64,000 bases of DNA, taken from Nageia nagi (Eukaryota; Pinophyta). Location of the stretch: the NCBI GenBank assembly GCA_050084985.1, contig JBITNC010000001.1, positions 172,236,001-172,300,000 on the forward strand, given 5' to 3'. Shown piece by piece: positions 46,978 to 58,253 of this stretch (positions are counted from its first letter, which is position 1; every line of letters starts with the position of its first letter). Under the pieces are notes generated by a model. The model was given only the letters and a program-made list of their open reading frames with translations, ran no database searches and had not been told where the DNA came from. A program made the position numbers and the translations under genes.

Positions 46978-47959
46978 TTACATCGTAGGCATCCTCCTTT
47001 GAGCTTTCAAAGCTCATTTTCAAATCCATGGTTGAGAGTTTGTTAGAGAGTAGGCCAACCATGAAATAGTTTTTAGCCTTTGGATTTAATTTTTAATTTT
47101 TTTTAGTTTTACATGGCCATGTGTGCTATCATTATTATACTAATGTTGCATATTATCATACCATATCTTTTAACTAATCATTGAATTGATATATTAGATG
47201 TATTATCTAATATAAAAAAATTATAACAAATATTTAATGAATTAAGTAATATTAAAAATAAATTTACCATAATAACATGCATTATTAATTGTAAATATGA
47301 TATTTTAAACAAATGATAGTGTAACATCATACTTTGAAATAGATATGAACTTATTTTTATTCAATGCTTTCACTTAGTATATTATTATTTAATATCATTT
47401 GTAATTATTTTCTATAATATTTATTATTTGATTGGATACAACATTTTCAATTTGAATTTTAATATTTCTCATGTGGATTTTATTTTGTTTTCTAATGTTA
47501 TATATAAAGAAGTGTAGTTCAACATTTATCTTATTATTTACTTTTAACTTTTATTTGATTGAATGCAATATTCTTTCTTGTAAAGAATATAGAAAATATT
47601 TTATTAGATTACAATTCTCATAGTTGTAAACACATAATTAATGCCTCATGATTACAAGATGATTATATTTACAATAAATATTTATTTTCACAATCATGTC
47701 ATCCAATTTAGAATTATGATAAAATATTTTTACTAATACTATATACTTATATTTTACTATTATAACTATTAACTTATAACTTAACAACAATTGTTATTCT
47801 TTAATACTTTTGAAAGTAAAAAATTATTGATATGTGCATAATGATATACTTTTTTATTTTCTTTTCAAAATGTCTCTACAAATCAAGATAAATTTTCACA
47901 ATTAATTTTTTTGTATGAAGAAGATCATGTTCTCACACAAGGAAGGTTTGCAGGGAATT

Positions 47960-48090
47960 AACACTCATCATTTATTACATTAAGCATATCCAGTTGCAAG
48001 TAAGGGGGTGATATTTGAACCTCGGGTCTCCCATGAACAACTTGAGAGATTTAAACTACCCCTCTCACCAACTCCCCTACAATTAATTTA
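47960..48090 (-). mobile_element. Possible tRNA-derived SINE inside the 3-kb insertion
   Basis: On the minus strand an A-box-like GGGGAGTTGGTGAGAGGGG is followed, about 60 bases on, by a B-box-like GAGGTTCAAATATC, in a locally GC-richer patch within very AT-rich DNA. Start, A tail and target duplication are not defined. It could also be a decayed tRNA-like piece or tRNA pseudogene. Confidence 0.35.
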
Positions 48091-48450
48091 GGATTATTAT
48101 ATGTATATTATTATTATTATTATTTTAGTTTTTTTTTTTTTTACATTATTATTATTCATTTTATTATCATGCAAATTATTAAGATTATACATAAAAAGAA
48201 TTTATAGCATCTTTAATATATGATAAATAATTTATATTCATTTATTTTTAGAGATTACTGATAAGTATAAATTATTTTTTAAATCATACCTAAAATTTAT
48301 GGTAAACAAATGCATAGTTAAGTATTTATGAAATGAAAGTTTATTATAGTATTATGAATCTCAACTATTACATTAGCATATGAAATTTTCATGTATTCAC
48401 TTTGATAATATGGTATTTGCATGTTATTTTACTCTAGTAATTTGTAATCA

Positions 48451-48604
48451 TATTAGTAGAAAATATAATAATAAAATAAAGTATCCACATATGATATATC
48501 CTCTTAATAGTGCATAAGGACAATCCATATTAGTAGAAAATATAATAATAAAATAAAGTACCCATATATGATATGTCCTCTTAATAATGCATAAGGATAA
48601 TCCA
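48451..48604. repeat. Tandem duplication, 2 x 77 bp
   Basis: Copies start TATTAGTAGAAAATATAATA at 48,451 and 48,528 and differ at only a handful of positions. It lies inside the 3-kb Helitron-like insertion. Confidence 0.85.
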
Positions 48605-49981
48605 CATAACATCGTAGTGGATAGAAATTATATTATAACTATTGAAATATATTAAAAATCATAAATATGTTGCATCATCTTTGTATTCTAGTAAAATATG
48701 ATTGATTGCTCTCTCAATCATTATGAGTTAAAAAATTTAGAGGATTGTGCAAGAATAAAACGTCAAATTTCTTCAAGTATAATTGATATGAAAAAGAAAA
48801 ATGTATAAAATTTGTACTAACTTTATCAAACTAACAATAAAACTAAAACATGCATTACAATATAATATTAAGTACTATGTTAAATTTTTATAATTATCTA
48901 TGTAATTAAAATTTCTAATTGATATTTTTCATTATAAAAGATTTTTTTTTTAGTCTATATAATTATTAATACTTTTTAGAATGATTTGATGATTGTTTTG
49001 TAATTAGAATAGAATAACCTACGAACATATGTACAATAAGATTTAAATATAAACTAATGAATTTTAGAATTCATATAATCTCTTAATAAAGAAAGTTTTT
49101 CAATGAAGATATTCAAATATTTTAGATTCACTTATCCATGACATTCATAACACATAATTTAACTCTTGTTGATAGAAAGAAATGAAGTTCTCAAAAGATA
49201 TTTATTTTCATAATGTGTATGCACAAAGTGAAAAAATTGCATTTGATAAATTACTTCTCTTGATAATAATTTTTTATATTTAATAAGTTTAAACTCCATA
49301 TTTATATTTATTAATATGGTTTGTAATATATTTTAAAGTATAATTAAGATATAAAAATATAATGTATGACAATAATGTTACCTATCGAGTATAGAAGATA
49401 GATTATTATTAAAAATAAACATTACAATATAATAGTATAATAAACAAGTTGATTAATATGACCATATAAAAATAGGATGATCATGATTAATTTATTAAAA
49501 TATATTCAAATCTTTTCATATTATAACATATCATCTATTATTGATTTACACTCTTGAATAGCATTGTATGATGGGCTATTAACAATTAAAGAATGATAAC
49601 CTTGTTATTATGTGAGATATGTAAAATAAATATCAATTCTTTGATGAATATATCAATTCGAGTTGGTAGTAACTATGCTAATTATATGATATTTCTTAGT
49701 TGTCATCATTTTCCCATGATATAAGTAGTGAGATATACATAAAGACAAATAAAAACACTACTTGTAATCAACCATCAAATGTTATAATATAAAAACATTA
49801 TATTGTTAATATGATAACATATTATTAGATTTTTATAAATTTTTTTTATTGATATAGTTAGTTAACTATAATTTTCATATTAACTATCTCAAACTAAATA
49901 TAAATATTATTAAATAGACTGCATACAAAGTACCTAATTTTTGTTTCCAACGTACCCATTGCACAAGGTTGCAATAACTAG

Positions 49982-50108
49982 TATATTTCAATTTTGTAAC
50001 TAGAAATTCTCTTCTACAAATGCACTCAACTATGTATTTATTCCTTCTTTCAATGGATATAATTTATTTTACTGGCTTTGGAGTTCATGATGATCCGTCT
50101 ATTTATAA
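49982..50108 (+). repeat. 5' LTR of the second copia element, right part
   Basis: It resumes homology to the 3' LTR: 'aattttgtaact', 'cactnaa-tatgtatttattcctt', 'tttggagttcatgatnatcc'. It ends at the primer-binding site. Confidence 0.7.
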
Positions 50109-50120
50109 TGGTATCAAAGC
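50109..50120 (+). promoter_or_regulatory. Primer-binding site of the second copia element
   Basis: TGGTATCAAAGC differs by one base from the canonical initiator-Met tRNA binding sequence and sits right after the LTR end. Confidence 0.75.
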
Positions 50121-51640
50121 TATATTAATATGGAACTCCATGATGTCAATAATCATGATTATATCGATACTGCATATTGTTCTATAAAACCCACCAACCA
50201 TTTATATGAGTGGAAACTCTACCTAGCGCTTTGTCACACACCCTGCAAGTTGAGCTGAAGAAACGTTGGAGATTATAAAGCGTAAATATCTAATGATATT
50301 TTCTAATGAGAACTCTATCAATTAACGTCATGCATTGGAGGCCAGATGATTGGAATCCTAACATGTTGTTTTAGTATTTTATGTTGAGATTATTGATAAA
50401 TACATTTCTTAAATCATATCTAGTGTCTTCAGATAAACTGCAATAACATCATTTGGGAGTACTAAACTGTGAAAACTCTATTTACGTGTCATTTCAAATC
50501 TGCATTTGACTGATCTGTTAGTGTTAGAGGAGACATAATCTATTTTGTAAAGAAGGCATGGTAATTCAATAATCTGTTTAACAAATTGTAGTCAATAAGG
50601 TTCTCATATGATTGAAGAAGATTCTGAATGCCCAATCTATCATTAAATATTTTGTTATCGGAGGTAGACGTGTTTGAAGAAATCTGATTTTGACTTTGAA
50701 TGCTATCAGTTTTGGTTTCCTTAGATTATGATTCCGATCTTTCACTTTGGTATTCACTATGTCACATACAGTCAGTATTGAGGAAGTGTAATAATTTTTG
50801 CACACTATTTTGGTAATAATTTGAAGAATTTTTATCCGTTTGAAGTTATCTTTCATATGTTAACACAAAAATTTTGAGTACTTAATAATTCTTTGTAATG
50901 CAATCTAATCCTGGATATGAAATGTATTTTTCCAGATTTGACCTCATAACGTGCACTACAACAGTAAAAGTATTTGATCATCAGAATAAAACTTGAATAC
51001 AAGCAATATATTTTACAACATCGGTCATCAAGGTCAAAGGACAAATCATACGATCAGTATTTTTCCATTAGAAAATATCTTAGCAAGGATCCACTTCAGT
51101 TTGAGCTAGATTTTGGCGAATATAGACTTGAGGAAGGTTTTATGATGTACATTGTACATAATTATTAGAATGAAATTTGAAAGGATTTGGAATTAGGTTT
51201 CCAAGCGGATGTTCAAGATAATGCAAATGAAAATGATGACGACAATGTTGATAGTGATGAAGACAATTCAATGTTCTAGAAAATGATGTTGTTGATATTT
51301 AAGAAGGTAGTTTTTGGATTGATTTGAATATCTAAATTGTAGTTATCTTGTTATGGTTTTATTTTGAGAATGTAATCCTTTTTCTCATTTTGATGTTCGA
51401 GCAAGGAAGTTTTTTTGAGAAAATAAAATTATTTTGTATGAATAATATTTGCAAAAATTGATTGTTGTTGAACATTTGTTAAAAAATGCATTCCCTTGTG
51501 AGTATTATAGAAATTATGTTGAGTGGTAAATAAAATTGGTTGGAGTAGTTTCAAAATTAAAGCATAATTTATTTTTCAATGATTTTTGGGTTAGAATTTA
51601 TGATTGAGATACTCAACTGACCAATCAACATATGCTAAGG
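50121..51640 (+). other. Leader of the second copia element with a possible gene fragment
   Basis: Within the leader, the frame starting at 50,974 reads YFSIRKYLSKDPLQFELDFG and EYRLEEGFMMY. After two stops the same frame ends in an acidic tail (NENDDDNVDSDEDNSMF, stop near 51,280). This looks like the C-terminal end of a host protein, but I do not recognise it. The rest of the leader is featureless. Confidence 0.35.
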
Positions 51641-54600
51641 AGCTTGTAGTTTGGAATATGAAAAATAGTAAGGCCTATGCTTTGATTGCTACTTCGGTTA
51701 GTTAGGATGTTATCACCACATTAACTCAATTGATGATGCTTGGAGTTCATTGAGAAAGTTTAAAGATTTGTATGAATCCCATTTTGAATTAGAGTTGATC
51801 CAATTACAAGTGAAACTTTTCAACCTAGAGTTGAAGAACAATGATCCCATGGCATTGATTTCTAAAATTTGAGCGATAATGCATGACATTACCTCTATAA
51901 GAGTGAAGATTGACATTGCCCTTGTGGCCTTGATTAAGGCCCTCTTCCCTACTTATTCTAAGTGTATTGAATCTCTTCAAGCTAGGGGATATATAAAGGC
52001 CTTGAATTTTGGTACTTTGGTTGATAAGATTGTAGAAAGAGAAAAAGCATTCAAAAAAATAGTGGAACCTATGAGTGATACACTCTATGTTGCTCAAAAG
52101 GGAAAGAATCTAGCTTCAAATTCTTCTAAGGGATATAATAATAAACATGGTCATGGAAGGAATAACAAAGGTAGGGGGTGGTCAAGGTGACAAAGGAGAA
52201 TGATCCAATCTTTAATATACTCAAAGAAATAAGAAAGGCCATTATGCCATCACTTTTTTAACACCATGGGATAAAATCCATGAAATACAAGAGCATAAGG
52301 ATGATAAGAGTAAATCTTCTAGTTCTACTCATTTTTTAACTATCGAGTGTAATTGTTAGAGTTACTAATTTGATGAATACTTCTTTTGCATGGTTACTTG
52401 ACATTGCTAAAACTTGTTACATGAGTTTTAGAAAAGATTTTTTTGAAGAGTTAACTAAAAACATTGATAGCGAAATATACTTTCCTGATAGATCTATCAT
52501 AAATCATTCAAGGATTGGTTCCATTTGACTTAAGTTATTGGGTTTTTTAGATTTTGTTCTACGTGATTTTCTATCTTCTAGACTTGAGAAGGAACTTGCT
52601 TTTTGATCTTGTTCTCATTCGTCAATTAGGATATTCCATTCATATGTTTGATGGAAAGGTAGAGATACAAAGATCATTGGAAAATCAGATTATGATTATT
52701 GGCGTGGAAAATGAAAAGTTACCTAATCTCAAATGGTTTTTTGTCCATTCAAAGAATTTACATTTCTTGCCCATCAAGATAAAGGTACTCTTCCTTCTAC
52801 TATTTTGTGGCATGCTCATTTTGGGTATCTAAATTATCATGATTTTTTTTTTATTAAATAAGCATGGTGTTAATGGTTTCCAACAATTCCTAAGAACATA
52901 GAACCTTATGAAGCTTGTATCTTAGGTAAGCACCACAAGAAATTGTTTGTTGATTCTAAATGGAGAACTAGTAGAAAAATTAAACTATCCATTTTGATTT
53001 GTATGGTCCATTTCTTGTAGCTTTTGATACTATAAAAAAATACATCATGATCTTCATTGATGATTATTCTAGGATGTGTTAGTTTATATGTTGAAACATA
53101 AGTTTGATGCCCTTTACAAGTTTAAAGAGTTTCTTATTAGCATAGAAAAAGAAGCAAATGCTCGAATTGACACCTTCCATTTTGATAATAGGGGGAATAT
53201 ACTTCCAATAACTTAAAAACCTATCTTAGTCAACATGTAATTAAATATCAAACCATTGTACCTTATAAACAAAAAAAATGGTATTGTTGAATGCATGAAT
53301 ATAAATCTTTTGAATATAGCCTGTGCAATTTTATTTTTTGAAATGTGAAGTTGATGTGTTGGGATGATGAAATATATTTGAGAAAAAAATATCTTGTTCA
53401 TTCTCTCAAAAATAAAACTCCATTTGAAATATGGTTTGGTCATGTTCCTTCAGTTCGACACCTCAGGATATTCGGTTCCACCTGTTATGCCTTAATACTA
53501 AAGGAAAAATACAACAAAATTTATGCCAAGAGTCATAAATGCATTTTCTTGGGGTACTTCGATACTATCAAGGGATATAAAATATTTTAAAAGGTAAACA
53601 AGAAGTTTCACTTTGCAAGAGATATGATTTTTATTAAATGTTCCAAGAGTGATAATGTTGTTGAGTAGTAGCTTGATCATATTGATCGATTTACCCATGG
53701 TAAGGGTTGGTTATTTTGAGGCTAACTATGAGATTATAAATATTGAGGGGGAAATACTTATATTGTATCAACATTTGAAATATACATTTCTTGTTCTTGA
53801 AGAAAAAACATCCTCTTTTGAGATTCTTCCACTCCATCACTATCAATACTAGGAAGCTAGTTGGATGATGTGATTGGTAGTTTGAGTATTTGTATGAATG
53901 AAACACCTTATTAGTCATGTAAGCAACCTTGAACTTCACATGATATTTTAAAATGGTCCTAAAAAATACTTGAAGTGTTCATATTAATGAAGTGGGAAAA
54001 GTGATAACTAGAACTTCTTATCGAGAGAGACAAGAAAATTGAATAATAGGAGATTCAATTTTAGGTGGTGTTAATATTGATGATGTTTCATATGATTTTG
54101 TGCAATATTATTTTGATTGTGAATTTAAGTTTTCTATTAATTTTAAGCCAACTTACTTTAAAGAATCTTTTTCTCATGATGAATGGAAAGATGTAATGAA
54201 AAAAATGTATGATACTTGTATCAAGAATGGAACTTGGAAGTTGGTAGATTCTCCATATGGAACCCAAAAAATTGGTTGCCAGTGGGTCTGCAAGAAAAAG
54301 TACAAATCAAATGAATCATTTGAAAAACATAATATGAGGCTTGTAGCAAAGGGCTTTATGCAAAAAGAAAATATTGACTATGATGAGACATTTAATCCTA
54401 CAACCAAGTGGGAAACCATTCATTGTTTATTGGCTATGTCAACTCATTATGGGGGGAGAGTACATCAAATGGAGGTGAAAAAATATTCATAAATAGTGAT
54501 CTAAAAGAGAATGTGAATATGACACAACCAAAAGGATTTGCAGTAAAGGGATAAAAACATAAGTTATGTAAACTCATCAAGTCATTGTATGGCGTAAAGC

Positions 54601-55628
54601 TTGTGCATGGTACAAATTTAAGCTTACCAAGCATATTTTGGAAATAAATTTAAAGAATTTCATTATTGATGATGCAAATTTTTTTGTCAATAAAGGTGAA
54701 AAAATTATTGTGTATCTTATTGTGTATGTCAATGAACTTTTGATAATAGGGAATAATGAAAGGTTTATTACTTATGTGAAGCAAGATTTGAAGAGAGATT
54801 TTGAAATGACATATATATGGTATATTCATTATTACTTGGGGGTTGAAGTGAATCAAATATCAAGGTATATATTCATTTCCCAAAGAAAATACTTTCCACT
54901 CTAATGGAATAAAATTTGAAGTTGAAATCAATCAAAGGGAATCAATTTGAGGATGCTACTACATATAGGTAGCTTATTTGAAGTATCATTTATTTGACCA
55001 CAACTCAATCCAATATTTTATTTGTGGTTGGAATTATTTCTTAGTTTATGCATAAACCATGTGAAGGATTTTGGGCAACAATGAAAGAGTTTTTTCGATA
55101 TTTGAAGGGTACATAATATTTTGGACTCAAATATAATAAAATGTGAGACTTCAAATTGATTGGGTATTTTGATTTATACTTTGATGGTGATAAGGAGAAT
55201 GAAGTTTCAACTTTAGATTTTTTGTGAGTCTTGGATCAACAACTATTTCCTGGAGATTACAAAAATAATATATTCCAATAGATTCTACTACAAAAGTAGA
55301 GTATATGCTTACTACAAGTGCAAGAAAGGAAATTATAAATACTAAAAGATTTATAAGAGAACCAAGTAAATCCAACTCCACTTCTACTTGATAATACTTT
55401 TGCAATACAATTAGCCAAGAATCCTAAGTCCTATGATCGAACAAAAATATCAACATGTAGTATCATTTGATTCAACATCATATAGAGGTAAAGATAATCT
55501 ATTTACAATATTGTTCTACTAATGAAAAAACTTCAAACATCTTCACCAAAGCTCTTAGATGAGAGAAGTTTAAGAAGTTTAGAAAGATGCTTGGACTTAC
55601 AAATACCCCTTCAAATTAAGGTGGGGAA
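51641..55628 (+). pseudogene. Second copia element, gag-pol relic
   Basis: Gag (about 51,650-52,190) shows HDITSIRVKIDIALVALIKA and VEREKAFKKI. Integrase (about 52,900-53,590) shows FIDDYS, GIVECMNINLLN-like wording and the end SLKNKTPFEIWFG, VRHLRIFGSTCYA. RT (54,100-54,904) has KNGTWKLVDSP, MRLVAKGFMQKENIDYDETF, and YVNELLI where the catalytic YVDDLLI is expected, so both key Asp positions are altered. RNase H remnants (55,150-55,600) include TTKVEYM and the LTKALR-type end. Stops and frameshifts are dense throughout. The polypurine tract AAGGTGGGGAA is at 55,618-55,628. Confidence 0.75.
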
Positions 55629-55840
55629 TGCTAAAATGCATAATATAAAGGTTACTTATTTGTAAGTAGCCTAAACTTAGAATATTGGATTTAGGATAAT
55701 TAGTAAATATTTAATAAATTTTAATTTTGTAACTGGAGAATTAGTTCTACAACTGCACTTAAGTATGTATTTATTCTTCCTTTAAATGGAGATAACCACT
55801 TTTGTTGGATTTGGAGTTCATGATTATCCATATGTTCACA
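55629..55840 (+). repeat. 3' LTR of the second copia element
   Basis: It begins TGCTAAAATGC after the polypurine tract and ends near TTCACA. It supplies the uninterrupted version of the LTR and thus the empty site (55,714/55,715) of the 3-kb insertion. Confidence 0.75.
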
Positions 55841-56381
55841 ATTTCTACCTATTTTATGAAGTACTTAGTTGTATCCAATATGAACCTCTTATGTCCTTTT
55901 CTTGATTTAGGATTTATGAATCCTACCAAGTCTATTTCCCATATAGAGAATGTCCAAGGTGATACTATTATACTAAGTGCTTGAGATGGAGCTAGTATTA
56001 AGTTTGCATGTCTTTGGAATTTCTCATATTTTATTATATAAATAATACAATATTTTTCATATATGGCTAGTAATAACCCAATATTAAGAGCTTATGATAG
56101 ATGGTATTACCATTGAAGTGACCTCCACTTTGTTCCTCATTAACTTGCTCCATTACTTTATGAGTCTCTTCTTTTATCAAGCATCTAAGCAATGTACCTT
56201 CAAAAGATATTTTGTAAATAAAATAACCAATGAGAACATACCTTATTATCACCTTATTAAGGATTTTATTTTGAAATTTACTTTTGTATTTTGTAGGAAT
56301 GATACCATATTTGAGGAAAGCATAAATATCTTTGTACCATGAATCTATAGGTAAGATAAAACATGCATACTTAGTTTTCAA
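55841..56381 (-). pseudogene. gypsy integrase N-terminal half
   Basis: The frame 56,381-56,067 reads FILPIDSWYKDIYAFLKYG, then YFIYKISFEGTLLRCL, a QVNEEQSGGHFNGNTI zinc-binding region and KLLILGYY. Past a stop the core begins (GFINPKSRKGH, DTTKYFIK, VEI) and breaks off at 55,841, where the copia LTR starts. The expected next words of the core (EIPLKSY) appear at 46,889 on the other side. Confidence 0.8.
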
Positions 56382-56595
56382 ATGAAATTAATTATAAAAC
56401 TTATCATACACATAAGAAGGTTTTATAAAGCTATTGATTTTAATTAGATTTTTCTCATATTAAATAGGAATTAGATTTAATGATATTACATTAGCCATTG
56501 CATCTGCAAATCTATTACTATTCATTGGAATATTTTTTCAATTGGACATTATCAAAGCATCTTATGATTAAAATTATCATTAAATTCTTTTAAGG

Positions 56596-56811
56596 TTATA
56601 ATTTCTTATCCTTTTTATTATATAACACATTGATTTGATTTATGATCAATTGAGAAACACCAAATACTTGAAAATTTGTAATGTTGAGTTTAATAATTAC
56701 CTTTAATTCAAGAATGAGAGCCTCATACTCAACCATATTGTTTGTGAAATCAAAATTGAGATTGTATGCCATAGGAATAAGTCCAACTTGAGGAGAAACC
56801 AAAAAATGCAT
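56596..56811 (-). pseudogene. Additional RNase H-like domain of the gypsy element
   Basis: The frame reads SPQVGLIPMAYNLNFDFTNN, MVEYEALILELKVIIKL and SQLIINQINVLYNKKD. These correspond to the second RNase H of Tat-type elements (TNN.AEYEAL.LGL and DSQLI.NQ). A Gly replaces or precedes the Asp of the DSQL motif (FGVSQL), so the active site looks damaged. Confidence 0.75.
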
Positions 56812-57119
56812 GATCTAAGTCCTTTGATAAATTTCAAGCAATCGAAGTAAAGAGTCCATTTGCATTATTCATTTTCTTCATCCATACCCACAAGTTCATT
56901 ATGAAATTGTTCATGATATGGAATAGAGTCTTCACATGGAGCTTTAGCTAAGATATCAAAAATATATTAAAATTTATTTTATTTTTGATGCATGAAGAAA
57001 AGGTAAAATTATTGTAGTTTCATTATCCCTTTTGATTGCTTTCCTTGCAATTGAGGTTTAGAAAAAAAATATCTAAAAGGATTATCTTGAGTTACCATAA
57101 ATGTTGTGTTAGTGATCAT

Positions 57120-58253
57120 ATGATGTATCAAATTTATAATATCATAAATAATGTCATAACATAGTGTTTATATGGTAATGTATTCCTTCTCATGCTCTTG
57201 TAAGTTTTTATATAATTAACATACTATTTCTTTTCCTTATTCATTTTTTGGAACTAATACTATCCCTAAGGCATGATTTATGGCTAGGACATATAAATAT
57301 AAAGGTTTTATATGATCAACAAGAGAAAAAATAGGAGGATTGAGTAAGTACCTTTTTATGTTATCAAATTCATTTTGGTAGTATTTTTCCTAAATATATT
57401 TAGTATCCATTTTGAGAAAATGGGAGAAAGGTGTAATGTTGTTTGCTAATTGAGCTATGAGTCTTCTTATAAATTGCAATTTACCTTGAAAACCTATGAT
57501 TTTATTGAGGTTATTTGGAGTATGAATGTCCATTATATATTTTACCTTTTTCTATTCCACTTTAATCCCTCTTCTTGAAATAATGATAGCTAGCAATTTT
57601 CTACTTGAGATCCTAAAAACATACTTCTTTGAATTAAGCTTGAGATTATATTTCCTCATTATTTTGAGTATTGAACTTAAATATTCCAAGTAATCTTCCT
57701 TTTTATGATATTTAGCAAGGATTTAATCAACATATACCTATACTAATTTATTAATTTGATCATGGAACATGGTAACCATGGATCTTTGATATGTTGCTCT
57801 TGCATTCAAGATACCAAAGGGCATGATCATAGAGCAAAATGTTCCCTAAGGAGTTGTTAATATCATGTTGTACTAATATTATAGATTAATTATGATCTAA
57901 TTATATCCTAATATATCATACATAAAAGGGAGAATTGTATGCACCATTATAGATTCTACAATCATATCAATATGTGGAAGTGGAAAATTATCCTTTGGGC
58001 ATGCTTTGTTGATGTATCTAAAGTTTGTACAACATATCACCTTTTCATTTGAATTTATTATTAGAAATATATTTAAAAACCAAGGTGAGTAATCAATAGG
58101 CTCAATTAACCATGTTTTAAGGTACTTATCAATTTCCTTTTTGATCAAGAGTGAATATTTAGGATTGATAGGCCTTCTCTTTTGTTGAACTAGTTTAACA
58201 TCCATATGTATTACCAAATTGTCCATCACAAAGGTATGATAAAGACCATTCAT
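57120..58253 (-). pseudogene. gypsy reverse transcriptase and RNase H
   Basis: The 118-codon frame 58,253-57,897 reads QQKRRPINPKYSLLIKKEID, KYLKTWLIEPIDYSPW, INKACPKDNFPLPHIDMI and FMYDILGYN. Past stops it continues MPFGILNARATYQRSMVTMF, then VYVD followed by a stop where a second Asp is expected, KKEDYLEYL, IHTPNNLNKIIGFQGKLQF and the RNase H start YLYVLAINHALGIVLV. Identity as gypsy RT is clear. Several premature stops, one within the catalytic YVDD segment, inactivate it. Confidence 0.85.

Larger units (their letters stand above)
46978..49981. mobile_element. Helitron-like 3.0-kb insertion inside the copia LTR
   Basis: Comparison with the uninterrupted 3' LTR (empty site A55714|T55715) places the insertion exactly between an A and a T, with no target duplication. 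The insert ends CTAG (49,978-49,981) followed by host T. Just upstream is a 6-bp-stem hairpin (ATTGCA, loop CAAGGT, TGCAAT; 49,958-49,975). A-T targeting, no duplication, a CTRR end and a 3' hairpin are Helitron traits. Two features do not fit well: the 5' end is TT where Helitrons have TC, and the hairpin is only 2 bases from the end (usually about 10). No Rep-helicase coding was found, so it would be non-autonomous. It is very AT-rich. Confidence 0.5.
46890..55840 (+). mobile_element. Second copia element, itself interrupted by a 3-kb insertion
   Basis: The 5' LTR (46,890-46,977 plus 49,982-50,108, about 215 bp) matches the 3' LTR (55,629-55,840, 212 bp). A primer-binding site, a leader of about 1.5 kb, and degenerate gag, integrase, RT and RNase H follow in copia order on the plus strand, with a polypurine tract before the 3' LTR. 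The element sits inside the integrase of a minus-strand gypsy element. ATTTC occurs at both junctions but is three bases off the predicted 5' LTR edge, so the target duplication is unproven. It is far more decayed than the 36.5-kb copy. Confidence 0.75.

Noticed and set aside
46882-55845. ATTTC at both sides of the second copia element as its target duplication
   Set aside because: The left copy is three bases away from the LTR edge defined by alignment to the 3' LTR, so it is kept only as a possibility.
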